A DNA stretch of 64,000 bases from Bugulina stolonifera (Eukaryota; Bryozoa; Gymnolaemata; Cheilostomatida; Bugulidae). The stretch is taken from positions 5,508,733-5,572,732 of the forward strand of contig OW285188.1 of NCBI GenBank assembly GCA_935421135.1. The letters are read 5' to 3'. Of this stretch, positions 55,601 through 63,826 are shown in pieces (the first letter of the stretch is position 1; every line of letters begins with the position of its first letter). Made by a program: the position numbers and the translations under genes. The notes beneath the pieces are model-generated. The model had not been told where the DNA came from, did not search any database, and worked only from the letters and a program-made list of their open reading frames with translations.

Positions 55601-56701
55601 ATATAGGTTGCAACGAAAACAGCGTGGCTGACCGTCTCTATTGTAGTTGGGCAGAGTCCTGGGTCCTGGCATCCTTCGTGGTTGAAATGATAGGTGGTTG
55701 TTGAAGTTGGCTGGCTGGCTCCGGGGGAAGTGGTGATGTATTCTTGGCCATCTCTCCTGCTCAAAGTGGTTTGGGTGCTGCCGCTGACCTTGACGCTGTT
55801 GTTGGGAGAAGGGGTTCTCCTGTAGCCGGGTGGTGAGTTGGTTAACTTGCGTGGTCAAGTCTGACATTTTCTTCTCCAGGGCCTCACTTGCTGAGTTGGC
55901 TGACTTTATTGCTGCCACTGCAATCTCTCTGTCCTCCTCCATGTATGCTCTATTTCCTTCAGCATGGCAGGCTATGTTCAGGGCCTCTTGGCTGGTTTTT
56001 GGATCCTTGGCTATGACCTTGTTCTTGAGGTATAAGCTCATACCTCTTATGAACCTCTCCAGGAATTGGCTGTCAGGCATCTTCTCATCTCCTGGATAGG
56101 CATGTTTGGATAACTTTTCCAATTCATCATAATAGGCAACTGCTGACTCTCCTGGCAGCTGCTTTCTGGAATAGAAGGCGGTGGTTCCTGCTCGTCTCCC
56201 TCCTGACAATGTTTTGAAGTATTCTTTAAGAACCGTTGTCAAGGCATTGAAGTCTGTCTTTCTTTCTGCTACTTCTTCTACCTTCTTCTTATAGACTTCG
56301 AGGGCATGACCATGCAGTCTGGTGCTGAGAAACCTGGCTTTCTTTTCTGCTGCATCAAGTCCATAAGCATCACAGGCAAGCTCATAGTCTTGTAGGAACC
56401 TTTCAAAGGGAGGGTCAGTATTTGGGTCACCGCTGTATTTGGGAAAGCTCTCTCCCATCATGCTATTAACCAACATAGCTTCCATGACTGGGGGTTGTGC
56501 TGCTCCGTTAGCTGCTGCCTCTGCTTCCTGTGCTGCTGTGGCTGCTCGCTCTGCGTCTGCTCTTCGTTGATCGGCTGTCTCCAACTGCTGTCTCAGCTGG
56601 ACGACTTCTTCTGCCAAACGTTGACGGTCCCTCTCGAGCTGTCGGGCGTCACGGTCAAGGTGCTGCTGTAGAGGGTCTTGTACAGAAGTTTGAGTAGTCA
56701 T
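49700..56701 (-). CDS. Element C polyprotein: Gag-Env-protease-RT-RNase H-integrase
   Basis: One frame is open from 56806 to TAG at 49700; its first codons lack ATG, so translation likely starts at the ATG at 56701 (MTTQTSVQ). Numbering from 56806: coiled coil 46-103; Gag capsid about 125-290; zinc knuckle C396, C399, H404, C409. An envelope-like block (about 500-1085) is listed separately. Retropepsin DSG is at 1143-1145; RT has YMDD at 1557-1560; RNase H has D1706, E1747, D1772 and D1815. Integrase has H1926, H1933, C1963, C1966 and D1995, D2055, E2091 with exactly 35 residues between the last two. GPY is at 2231-2233, with an acidic tail ending RYNLRKRR. No stop or frameshift separates any unit. 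Confidence 0.95.
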   Translation of the reverse strand: MTTQTSVQDPLQQHLDRDARQLERDRQRLAEEVVQLRQQLETADQRRADAERAATAAQEAEAAANGAAQPPVMEAMLVNSMMGESFPKYSGDPNTDPPFERFLQDYELACDAYGLDAAEKKARFLSTRLHGHALEVYKKKVEEVAERKTDFNALTTVLKEYFKTLSGGRRAGTTAFYSRKQLPGESAVAYYDELEKLSKHAYPGDEKMPDSQFLERFIRGMSLYLKNKVIAKDPKTSQEALNIACHAEGNRAYMEEDREIAVAAIKSANSASEALEKKMSDLTTQVNQLTTRLQENPFSQQQRQGQRQHPNHFEQERWPRIHHHFPRSQPANFNNHLSFQPRRMPGPRTLPNYNRDGQPRCFRCNLYGHMMSSCRVRTTPNSNNRPTNPRHKPRVRQVKSGRTTSQFQEDNAQLETRSPGMSRSATQDARNETPDHDVTYDGNGSQHRDIPSNRGISPSGRRPGYSYLYISMLACVLFFQPCDAQRAQVCNTQMPGQLFALPEPPECDLMIQHNNTDVPVSVSYQIYKYNHVKYDVPGWICKGVKQRARLRTYFFNDEHLQEFTTDDIAVTTSQCRGMMNSKMSPAGKLSSLKSGTWATNNNLNWRQPRGGLPECCKWVEYTATNYYLVPVRVYMQHDQDHFSCSGIDVTSCPSYFSNECQVGSQALIWKAEKTANCKFLFYKEMEGRQSHRSWLADNGMLALTHIDERTEVDCGVMLNISDQGLAYRIPKQRQRREAAHWALDGVVTSTQLAAEQQAMYERIRTEINYAYRHNLKMTCDNMRNNAIAWRTTALSRPVEAIRILLNDSLLYSRAGNGFLEVWKCLPLPKGALKPLAQTDHCTEEIPVEFKFLNKTQQGYLSPVTLVTSHYGTPTDCRLVSSLPIQLNHKLYVYNRTTGELAKSGSVSKLRTLSHLPAEDHNILMSPIIFRPVNIYSWEELQPSDHLNSVFQSASAQAEVMALLGAQFQPDDGYDADQIADTLSRGIMERGMLSLVTLLKNPFHLWVFLVCAATCGYWLLLLTRKFLPGARQHIITRLTRRKTTPDSTPPPPNQDIELQEEEEPLQEVIDRCVEGTANVRHLMTGNDDHDNTMVILAAINGTMGRYLFDSGSAISLLSKNMARRLGLTLSPLTCPPAVSVTGEGITLYGEAEATLTVGDLEVTQVFRVFDGSDQDGILGYDCIKKWGAIMLDPGSRRLKVGAKYVPLEHSRTPPLAAKVTDTQILPARSMAIVYCTTSIPIKPGQDLVFEQDLEKGDQFLSPRTLVKASHRMPIRVVNPANHPIIIYENQRLGYVEATATVCTTAPTRMERRPESTPSLDVDLSGTSLTWVQQEELSALVNRYAHIFAAGDKDLPGTNIIKHRIEVVEPTPIKQKAYRVPASVRGQLNEKLDELLDAGIIEPSCSAWASPLVIVKKPNGEIRPCVDLRAVNRVTKADAYPLPKVDESMEFLTGAKYLTTLDLHSGFLQVPMEEESKKYTAFITEKGLFHYNYMCFGLRNAPATFSRLMQFVLSGLHFQSCILYMDDVLVASKTWEDHLKHLEEVFQRLDHYNLRLKMKKCAFARDSLPFLGYLVTTEGVRPDPENIKKLATYTAPKTVTQVRSFVGFCSYYRRFIKDFSIIAQPLTNLTQKENKFNWTEECQQAFKTLKEKVTTSPLLIYPRFDQPFVLHTDASAAGAGAVLSQVVNGQDQPIAYFSKKFTPTEGRYETVERELFAIVLALKHWKHYLYGHQVAVYSDQRCLSWGIRQCDSPRMMKWIQKLSEFSDLKIYYKKGTSNVVADFLSRMNPFSKPTLVYQSDPNTKALVCNIYQLNLENNEANYFLQEQKKDPRLNAVIDYLTTGAPQATKETIALANKWVLMKGSGCLALPLPSGQHVIVVPQHLIGRIIGEMHDSTWGGHLGVERTCKKIMQKYEWTGLRADVANWIASCEGCLTRKSPTHPIKEQMTPITAVAPWQSVTIDIVGPLPRSSRGNKWILVMQDRFTKWPECVALRSATAPVVARAFVSQIITRHGVPLSVASDRGRQFTSNLFAEVSRLMGMRQKLSCAYRPQTQGLVERWNRTMAEMLRQFVSTNQTDWCQYLDLVMMAYRTSVHSSTGSTPFQLEHGRDARLPTHLLAPDTEPQWESELDFVNDLHTRLQQAYDLAREKNEAASAIQKRYHDRFTNPSKLEVAERVYLLRPTPAEGLSPKLQPRYKGPYVIRVILGSNALIGSSSTHQSKPMWVHLNHLKRATPRRIEEYDYSQLQAPAASSLPTPEPADPIADIASTMAAEEQLREDDGSVIKIEPSLPPRVSVDEREILVDGFMNNEGEGTTDVSEDEEVDVEPRYNLRKRR
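53550..55315 (-). CDS. env: Envelope-like glycoprotein segment embedded between Gag and protease
   Basis: This is a domain of the polyprotein, residues about 498-1085. It opens with a signal-peptide-like run (ISMLACVLFFQPCDA, 505-519) and continues as a cysteine-rich ectodomain with sequons at N549, N754, N841, N888 and N929. A furin-type site RQRR lies at 768-771. After it comes a helical stretch and a C814...W...R...G...C859 arrangement of the kind seen in domain III of class III (herpesvirus gB-like) fusogens. A membrane span covers about 1037-1057 (LWVFLVCAATCGYWLLLL), followed by a basic tail. Class III assignment rests on pattern only. Env from such sources is reported in some invertebrate LTR elements, but normally downstream of pol. 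Confidence 0.75.
55286..55288 (-). promoter_or_regulatory. Possible internal start codon for Env
   Basis: M507 sits three residues before the hydrophobic core of the signal-like segment, in context TTCCATGC. A spliced RNA that skips gag could start Env here. AG dinucleotides at the end of GGATACAG just upstream offer possible acceptors, none strong. Confidence 0.35.
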
Positions 56702-56779
56702 GTGAAAGAGGAATAGACAACTCCAAGTTAGCAATAGCACTACTGGCACAGTGCTATGTGTAGGTCCACCCAAAAATGG

Positions 56780-56790
56780 GCTCACCTCAG
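56780..56790 (-). promoter_or_regulatory. Predicted 5' splice donor in the leader
   Basis: On the minus strand CTGAG/GTGAGC matches the donor consensus well, with the cut between 56786 and 56785. It lies 84 nt upstream of the Gag ATG, as major splice donors do in retroviruses. It could feed ORF2 and Env acceptors. Confidence 0.5.
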
Positions 56791-56806
56791 AAATTAAGTA
56801 TAACAC

Positions 56807-58093
56807 CGGTTTTACACAGTACTTAAATTCAAGGAGAGCTAGAGAGGTATATTAGAGTTGCTTACTTTGTGGTGGGGTGGTAGCTGACGGCAAGAGTGTT
56901 GTTGGTTTTAGTCAATTCTTCTATGGTGAGCAGTGACAGCTTTGGGCAGAACTGATTCTGCAATTCGAAAAAAAAAAATAGGGGTGATTAGTCTTTTAGT
57001 CTGTAATTTCTTGTCTCCTGTCCAGAGCAGAGATTCTTGAGTATTTCAATGTTATGGCTGCATGCAGATTCCGCCCATAAACAAATCTTCTCTGTCTTTA
57101 TACATGTCCCTTTAGTTACGGCTCAAAATTTCAATGGCAAAGACTTAAACAAATAAAATACATGTGTCAATAAACAATCACAATATTCCAACAATAAATT
57201 AATCCCAGGACATGTTCCTACGCAGTGGTCAAAATAAATTTCATATGTATTCTTCTTAGAGCCGATTTGTCAATAATTTCCCATCAACTGGGGCGTACGA
57301 CTTTATCAAACAGAAAATTGGTTAACCAAATCTTGGTGCAAGCTGGACACTCTAAATTTAAGAGTTGGCCATGCCCACTCACACCAGTAAACCACACTGC
57401 GATTTAAGGAACTCTTAAAGAACTGGAACATTCAAATATCATAGACAAAGATGTCCAAAAACAAATCAATTGGGACGCATCACTATCATTACATCAAGTG
57501 TAGCTAGCACTTGGGATACTATAAGTTAACTTTTAACAGGACAGGAGTTAATTTTACAAGACTAACAGGCTGAGATTATGAATGAACTATGAACATTCCA
57601 TAGTAGAATAGTTTGCATACCATAGTAAATAACTAGAGGTTAATGACACTGAATGGATAGCAGTAACTTGCATTAGGTTGCCAGGGTAACCTGACCAAGA
57701 ATGATAATAATATTACCAGAGATACATCTAGCCTAGCCAGATAGGTAATTAATCACTAGTGAGGAAAGGGTTGACAGTGTCACATATAAGTAGAATAATT
57801 AAATACAGCTAAGTACTAAGTAATAAATTAACACTGGGTGGAACACACAGTACACTATATCAGTGCACTAATGACCTAAGCTATAATGATGGTCAATCAT
57901 TATCATAATTCTAGAGTAAGCTTACACAACTAAACTGCTATTAGTCATAATAGTATATTATTTCTACATATACAAGTGTCTTAGGCAGTAATAACATAAC
58001 CCTTTAAATAGTACAGTACTGCTAGGGTCATATTATTACACTAAAATATATCCCAACCAGTCCAAACCATCTGCTTAAACTGTAGCCCTACAA
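56807..58093 (-). other. Element C long leader (5' untranslated region)
   Basis: About 1.3 kb between primer site and polyprotein without an ORF of note. It may contain packaging signals, upstream splicing or an internal ribosome entry. Nothing specific can be shown. Confidence 0.6.
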
Positions 58094-58111
58094 GTTACGG
58101 TTTGACTTCCA
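58094..58111 (-). promoter_or_regulatory. Element C primer binding site candidate
   Basis: On the minus strand, four nt after the LTR, TGGAAGTCAAACCGTAAC begins with the TGG complementary to a tRNA CCA end. The tRNA could not be identified. Confidence 0.55.
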
Positions 58112-58115
58112 AATT

Positions 58116-59603
58116 TGTAATGAAAATTTGCCCCTTGTACTAGGGAGAAGAGAAACTGTTATTGTTTGCCGGCTTTTTATATGCAGTTATCTCCCACGAT
58201 GGTAAGGTGCCCAAAATACTTCGAGACAAATAATCATACAATGGCTTCTATGGTGTAATGGAGCTTCGTTCAAAGACAATGAAACCAACAACACGAGTTC
58301 CCTTGTATATTATGGGTCACAGTTTAAACACGCAGTTTGGAACTAGTTGGATGCCTATTGGTCCATGATTAAATTAGACAGCATACAACTCCAACAAACA
58401 TTTTGTTTAAAAGAAGACTAAGAATTACTATATAAAAAGATGGAAGTTTAAGACAATAAGGGCTTGGAAGTAAAACAAATCCCAATAGACAGACTATTAA
58501 TTACACAACATAATTTGGATAATTTGGATAATATTAATTGACTGAGTTGTATGCTGTCCTTAGCCTTACTGCCAAGGTGTAATATATATGATATGATATA
58601 GGTGTTGTTTATACATGTACATGTGTATGATAGTAATATTTGACCAAGCTGTATGCTACATGTAACTTATATTGGTTACCAAGTGTTATGTAACATAGTA
58701 TTAGTGAGTTGGGATTAATTAGACCGAATTTTAAAGAACAACTTTTACTAAATATATTTTACATACTACAGGCATCATGGCTACAATAATGTGTTAAAAA
58801 TAGAACTTAAGCATTTGCACATGTTACATTAATACTAAAAGATATTGAAAATAGTATACGCCTAATTAACAAGAAAGAAATATAAGTGTAAATGCATGGC
58901 TGAATGCAACAACTTACTATGTAGCTGTGGAGGTGTCTCCAAAAGAATAGAATAGTAGTTAGAGAAGTACACGTTGTTATAGTGTGGGTATCCAATACTA
59001 AACTGGGTACTGAACCTAAGTTTTCGCTCAGTTTTATAGTAGTAGTATATTTATAGCGTCTAAAAATAACCTAAGAAACTGATTGGACGTTGTAGTGTCC
59101 GAAATCGGCAAAAACACATAATTAAAACTTCAGACATTTTCCGTCAGAAGACGCAGAATTAAATTGTAAACCAGATTATGGTGCTGGGTGGAGATGGGTT
59201 CAAACCAACCAATTGACGTAAGCATGACCAGGCACAGGCGGTCAGACAAAAAAAAACAAGCGTTACAAACAATGTTTTAGTGGTTAATTAAACGTCAGCG
59301 TTATGATGCATATCCTGGTACAGGCTTGAATAAGTATTACAATAATGTATGCCTAATCCTGGTACAGGCTATAATGTGGAAATGACCAGGCAAATTAATA
59401 TGTGGAAGCTTCTTACAGAATAAAAACGACAACATCAGATCTTACAAAATATAAAAACCATACTAATGATTAAAAAGTTCATGTGCAAATGTGTTGAAAA
59501 TAATAACGTGAGATGCCATAATGTATAGTATTCTAATGTAGTAGCAAGCGCTATAGACTATGTAATGTTCAATGCAATAAGTCAATGTTAGTAGACCCTT
59601 ATA
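58116..59603 (-). repeat. Element C 5' LTR
   Basis: The upstream LTR in element orientation, seemingly identical to 46611-48098. TATA candidate at plus 59046-59055. Confidence 0.95.
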
Positions 59604-59607
59604 ATTG

Positions 59608-60439
59608 CAAGGGCTACTTTGCATATCCATATTTGATTGTGTATTGGAAATAGAAACTTGAGACTAGCTTGTGTATTACTATGGCTATAGGGGAATATCC
59701 TTACAAACAAGGATGCTGTGCCAGGATGGCAAAATACAGATTCATGCTTGTTTATAAATATAATGTAGCCCATGATAAATGAGCCATGGTAGTCCTGTAC
59801 ATGTACAAATGTACATGCAGGTCTAAGAGGGCAGATGATGCTGAATTAAATTGGTGAATAAAGATGGAAAGTGGTATTCTTGGGTTTCCAAAACTCTGAA
59901 ACGAGCAACCATCGACAATTTTTCACATAACATCTAGTATTGAAACATATTGTTATGCCCTGTCTGCCTTGTAATGTTTGAGGGCATGTGTACATGATAA
60001 AAATTAGTTTTTGAAATTTCAGATGTATCTTTTTCAAAAATAATACTGGCACTGATTAGCGTGTTCATTAGAATATTGTTATTCAGGTGACAAAGAATGT
60101 TACTCATAAATAGCATCATCCCATTGACAGCAGTCATCATTTTGTTATTATAACTGGTAATAACATTTACTGTGGTCACAAATACTCCAGCAAACTCCAC
60201 TCATTGTAAAGTAATTAGTATAGTCTATTTTCCTGGCAAATAAAAATCAGAGAAAACTGCCAATAGTGGGTGGGGTATTGGAATACCCTTATTATAAACT
60301 CAATAGGAGGAAAGCTCAGTTCCTAAGCTATCTTTTGGTATATTGTTCATCATTATAGCATCATTTTCATCAGAGTATGTTTAGATTATGCTAGGTAGGG
60401 TAGCGATGCCTTCCGAAAATTGCACTACGACTGAGAAAA
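59608..60439. other. No gene recognised
   Basis: AT-rich DNA right of element C. Minus-frame ORFs (60-90 codons) have no recognisable features. This should continue the sequence that lay right of 46610 before insertion. Confidence 0.5.
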
Positions 60440-60535
60440 TAGCCCCTCCAATGCCTTTAAGGTAGTCGCGCCCTTTATTATATTATATACAATGTAAATA
60501 CTGATTTCTCGTAGTATCGTCTTTATTGTATACTT
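60440..60535 (+). mobile_element. Fragment of element B-type LTR
   Basis: CCTTTAAGG...GTCGCGCCCTTTAT...ATTATAT...GTATCGTCTTTATTGTAT resembles positions 20-110 of the element B LTR (CCTTAAGGCCGTCGAGCCC...). Diverged relic. Confidence 0.5.
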
Positions 60536-60544
60536 ATACGCATT

Positions 60545-61015
60545 GTAATGTTTTGTGGGTATAATATGCATGGTCGAGAGATGACCTACATGTACTTGCA
60601 CATGTAAAGAGCCTATGAGTGATGCTAGGCCTTCATCATTACATGAAAGATCGACAGATACTTGTAGTTATGAAGTTAACCAGGACAACCCATATGGCCC
60701 AAAGTCAATACTTGTTGCTATTCTTAAAAAAGAATATGTTCAGACCTAGTAGGTTGTTCGGGCATCAAGGTTGAAGAACTTTTCAGCTGGAACTAACCTT
60801 AGCCACGAAAGAAGGCTCTGTACAAGTAGTATAATAAAAGTGTCTTTATTGAGATCCAAACATCAACTGAGACAATAACAGTAGAAAACATTGGCTTTAT
60901 ATAGTATTCTAACTTCAGGAAAATTGTTCAGGTAAAAGGCCGACGTAGCGTCGTCCAGAAATTGCACAACAAGATGGTGACTGGAAATCCAAGGTCCGAC
61001 TGAAGAGGGTAAAAG
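60545..61015 (-). mobile_element. Truncated, diverged LTR of the element D family (minus)
   Basis: Shares with the other minus-strand copies GAGCCTATGAGTGATGCTAGG, TTACATGAAAGATCGACAG, AAAAGTGTCTTTATTGAGATCC, GGCTTTATATAG and GGCCGACGTAGCGTCGTCC. It stops after the segment corresponding to the LTR promoter, so the U3 start is missing. Confidence 0.75.
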
Positions 61016-61671
61016 GAAAGATGGAACACTCAACGATAATACCCTGTCTTGCTAAATACGTCCAATTAGGCGGCACCGACCTTCCGCGATCAGCTTTCTT
61101 GCCATTAGCTTACTAATATTTTGGATAGCTATTCGGCTGTAATCGAAGCTTACCAATTGTTAGTGCTGCACAGTGTTGCCTCCCCATGGTTATTCGGTTT
61201 TCTGGAGGAATTTAATCAAACACCGGTTGACACCGGTTCTCTTGGTCCTGGTCGGTTACGGTGTCAAACGATGCTGAATTTGGATCAATATACCGGACCG
61301 GACCCCTGGGTTCTGGTCTCAAGCGGTGCTAGCCAGTGTCACATTTCGTTTGATATATCGGATCAAGCCAGTTCAGGAGCTGGTTTTCCTATCAGTTGTG
61401 CCATCATTCAATACAAGGGAACAAAACTCCTCAACATTGTCTTGCAACATGAATTCATGTTGACCATCCTGTTTATTTTATTCTATTTTCAGATATGGCT
61501 GGCAGACAGGGTTTCATGAAAACATAGTATATTATTTTTGTTTATGTGGCAACTGGGTTACTAACAGTAATTAGTGCTTACCACTACTCCAAGATTTCGA
61601 TTTGCCCATGTAGTTTGGTGATAGTCAAAGTTTTATTGGGTCTTACTTCACCTACATATTTTATATAATAT
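61016..61671. other. Unassigned; one unsupported ORF
   Basis: A 132-codon frame (61121-61519) begins with TTG, has no known motif and includes ACCGGTT-type repeats. I see no splice context. The final ATAT (61668-61671) is the expected left target site of element D. Confidence 0.4.
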
Positions 61672-62347
61672 TGTAATGGTCACGCGCAGCCTCCCGACTG
61701 CATAACACTAACTATATACTTATCCTTGTACTGTACTTGTACTGTATGCATTACTGAGTCATTATACCCTTTTTATACCCATGTAAAGAGGCCCGACCTC
61801 TCAGAAATACTTGATATTGATTTTGCATATGATCTAGATGATTTTAAGCATTTTTTGGCAAACCTGACCTATTTTGGGTCGGCCCTTGGGCTTCTGGCCG
61901 CCATATTGTTGAGCAATTTCCGGACGACCCTACGTCGTCCTTTTACAACACTACGTCAGCCTTTTTACCGGAACTTCCTCCAGAATTTCTATTACTATAT
62001 AAAGGGCATTGTTTTCATGTTTGTTGTCCCAGTTCATGCTTGGATCTCAACAAAGACACTTCTATACTACTATATATAGAGACTTTCACTTCATAGATAG
62101 GTCATTCTAGTTGTTAAGGTTCTCGACTTTGCAACACGAACTTCCTACTAGGTCAGATCACTCTCTTTCTCAGTATAGCAAACAAGCATTGACTCAGGAT
62201 CATATAGGTTGTCTTTGGTAGTTCTTGGACTACTAGTACTTGTTAATCTTTCATGTAATGAGAAGGCCTAGCACTACTCATAGGCACTTCACTTTGGACA
62301 AGGGAGTCGTCTTAGGACGACAGTACCAAAACCCAAAATCCATTACA
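61672..62347 (+). repeat. Element D 5' LTR
   Basis: TGTAATGGTCACGC to ATCCATTACA. Contains TATATAAAGGG at 61996 (promoter), preceded by ATAT at 61668-61671. Aligns with the solo LTRs over most of its length. Confidence 0.88.
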
Positions 62348-62348
62348 T

Positions 62349-62366
62349 TGGTCGCAGCGGTGGGAT
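62349..62366 (+). promoter_or_regulatory. Element D primer binding site
   Basis: TGGTCGCAGCGGTGGGAT, one nt after the LTR, differs from the element B site by one base (tRNA-Leu type). Confidence 0.8.
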
Positions 62367-62394
62367 TCTAAGGTCGTACTCTTGCAGTACGAAG

Positions 62395-62645
62395 CAGAAG
62401 GAAGGTGACCTCGGACTCGGACCCGGAAGCATTAACCACACAAGACTCGTATAGAGTTTAAAGTGCATTCCCTCGTGGCTTCGCTGGATGTAGCCCAACC
62501 GACCTCACTCTTCAATACTTCACCGGCGATTAGGACTCGGACCCAGGAACCCGCATAACGAGAAGGTGACAGAAAGCTAAAGTGCACCCTTAATTCTCGT
62601 GGTTCTACTGGATGTAGCCCGACCTATGCCGGCTCTTCAACTAAA
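62395..62645 (+). repeat. Imperfect tandem duplication in the element D leader
   Basis: Two related copies carry GACTCGGACCC(G/A)G, then AAAGTGCA(T/C)(C/T)CC, CTCGTGG, and CTGGATGTAGCCC(A/G)ACC, about 115 bp apart. Confidence 0.7.
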
Positions 62646-62752
62646 GACCGACCACGGATCCAGAACAGATTGACAGTACTCAGTACGTCGTACTAGGCCG
62701 ACCCGGCCTATCAACTAAAGTAACTTAGTCACTACTCGGACAACCTACCGGC

Positions 62753-63586
62753 ATGGACCGACTAAAGGACCTGCTTCAGCAGGTGATGTACCAGACAGGA
62801 CAGAACACCAACACGCTCACTTATGATGGATGACAGGACGTGGAGCTCTTCGTAGAGAAATTCTCCACCATGGCCGACCGATGCAAGTGGAACCCCAGAG
62901 CACGTCTCATACGGTTAAGGACTGGACTACAGGGACCTGCCACAGAATGTGGACGACCTAGCGCAGTCGTCTAAATATATTCTTCCGACTCCGGGACCAA
63001 TACGAGATGACTGCTCGAGAGGCTCAAACAAGATGCTCACACTTCGCTCCAAGACTACGCCATCCTCGTCCGGTGAATCAGGGCAACAGCCTTTGAAGGA
63101 GCACCACCTGTATCCTTGGGTGAATGGACCCTAGAGAGGTTTTGCCTCACGGTCCACAGCCCCAGTTTACAAAGGTACTACGCACAGACACAACTCCACA
63201 ATTTGGATGACACTGTAGAGGCCGGGATACTATTCCTACAGGCCTGCAACAAAGGGACGACCCCTCAGAAAGAGAAATTCCCAGATGACCTCATCCAGAA
63301 GGCTCTCCACATCCTACTACAACGATGTCAGGAAGAAGCCAGGCCGACGGACACATCAGAACTCGTCTTAGTGGAAGAACCTATACCCACTAGGCTCGAA
63401 GAAAATAATAGCAGCACAACTCAAGAGAAGCCAAGAGTAACTAGTCACCCCCCTACTAGGCTGACGGTACCCATAAAACCCATCATAGTGGAAGAACCTA
63501 TACCCACTAGGTCAAAGGAAGGCATTGGACGACTCGACCCAAAGCAGAGCACCCCAGAGGTGATAGAAGATCACCCCCTAGGCTGA
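62753..63586 (+). pseudogene. gag: Element D gag, broken
   Basis: The ATG at 62753 starts MDRLKDLLQQV and runs to YDG, where TGA (62828-62830) interrupts. The frame continues as DVELFVEKFSTMADRCKW and CGRPS, then needs a shift for LRDQYEMTAREAQTR, matching LRSRFGMSPREARQR of element B Gag, and another for the long C-terminal frame ending at 63586. The C-terminal part repeats VEEPIPTR twice. The order of blocks is that of element B's Gag, so the two are related. Confidence 0.75.
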
Positions 63587-63722
63587 AGGAACAAACTAGA
63601 ATCTAGATGTTCCAAAAGTCACGGCTCGACCTTCCGAGGCGCGCCCGGCACGCCCCCAACTCAGGAAGACTACCAGGAATTGACTACAAGCAAACATGGC
63701 ACTAGTCAGCAACTGAAGATTC

Positions 63723-63770
63723 CCATAGAAACCCAGTACAGCCTGATCGGGCTGTACTGGGTTTCTATGG
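63723..63770. repeat. Perfect 21-bp inverted repeat
   Basis: Arms 63723-63743 (CCATAGAAACCCAGTACAGC plus C) and 63750-63770 are exact reverse complements with a 6-nt loop, TGATCG. Confidence 0.9.
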
Positions 63771-63780
63771 AAATCTTGTT

Positions 63781-63826
63781 GTTTGGCAGTTTTCTACACA
63801 ATTTGTTGTGTAAAAAACTGCCAAAC
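63781..63826. repeat. Second inverted repeat, 21 bp with one mismatch
   Basis: Arms 63781-63801 (GTTTGGCAGTTTTCTACACA plus A) and 63806-63826 pair except at one position, with a 4-nt loop. It starts only 10 nt after the previous hairpin. Confidence 0.88.

Larger units (their letters stand above)
46611..59603 (-). mobile_element. Element C: intact Ty3/gypsy element with Gag-Env-Pro-Pol ORF
   Basis: Two 1488-bp LTRs (46611-48098 and 58116-59603) lie at a constant offset of 11505 bp with no indel and no mismatch noticed. They are flanked by a perfect ATTG duplication (46607-46610, 59604-59607). The element reads on the minus strand: 5' LTR, primer site, 1.4-kb leader, a polyprotein ORF of over 2300 codons, a second ORF, a repeat-rich 3' region, polypurine tract and 3' LTR. 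All motifs needed for transposition are present. Near-identical LTRs and unbroken ORFs imply recent insertion. On the sense strand the LTR runs TATAAGG...ATTACA, not the canonical TG...CA. Confidence 0.95.

Noticed and set aside
47302..58995. Identical 62-codon minus ORFs at 47302-47490 and 58807-58995
   Set aside because: Both are in the element C LTRs; duplication follows from the LTR pair.
61121..61519. 132-codon ORF
   Set aside because: Starts with TTG, lacks motifs and has no supporting exon structure. Kept only as an unassigned stretch.
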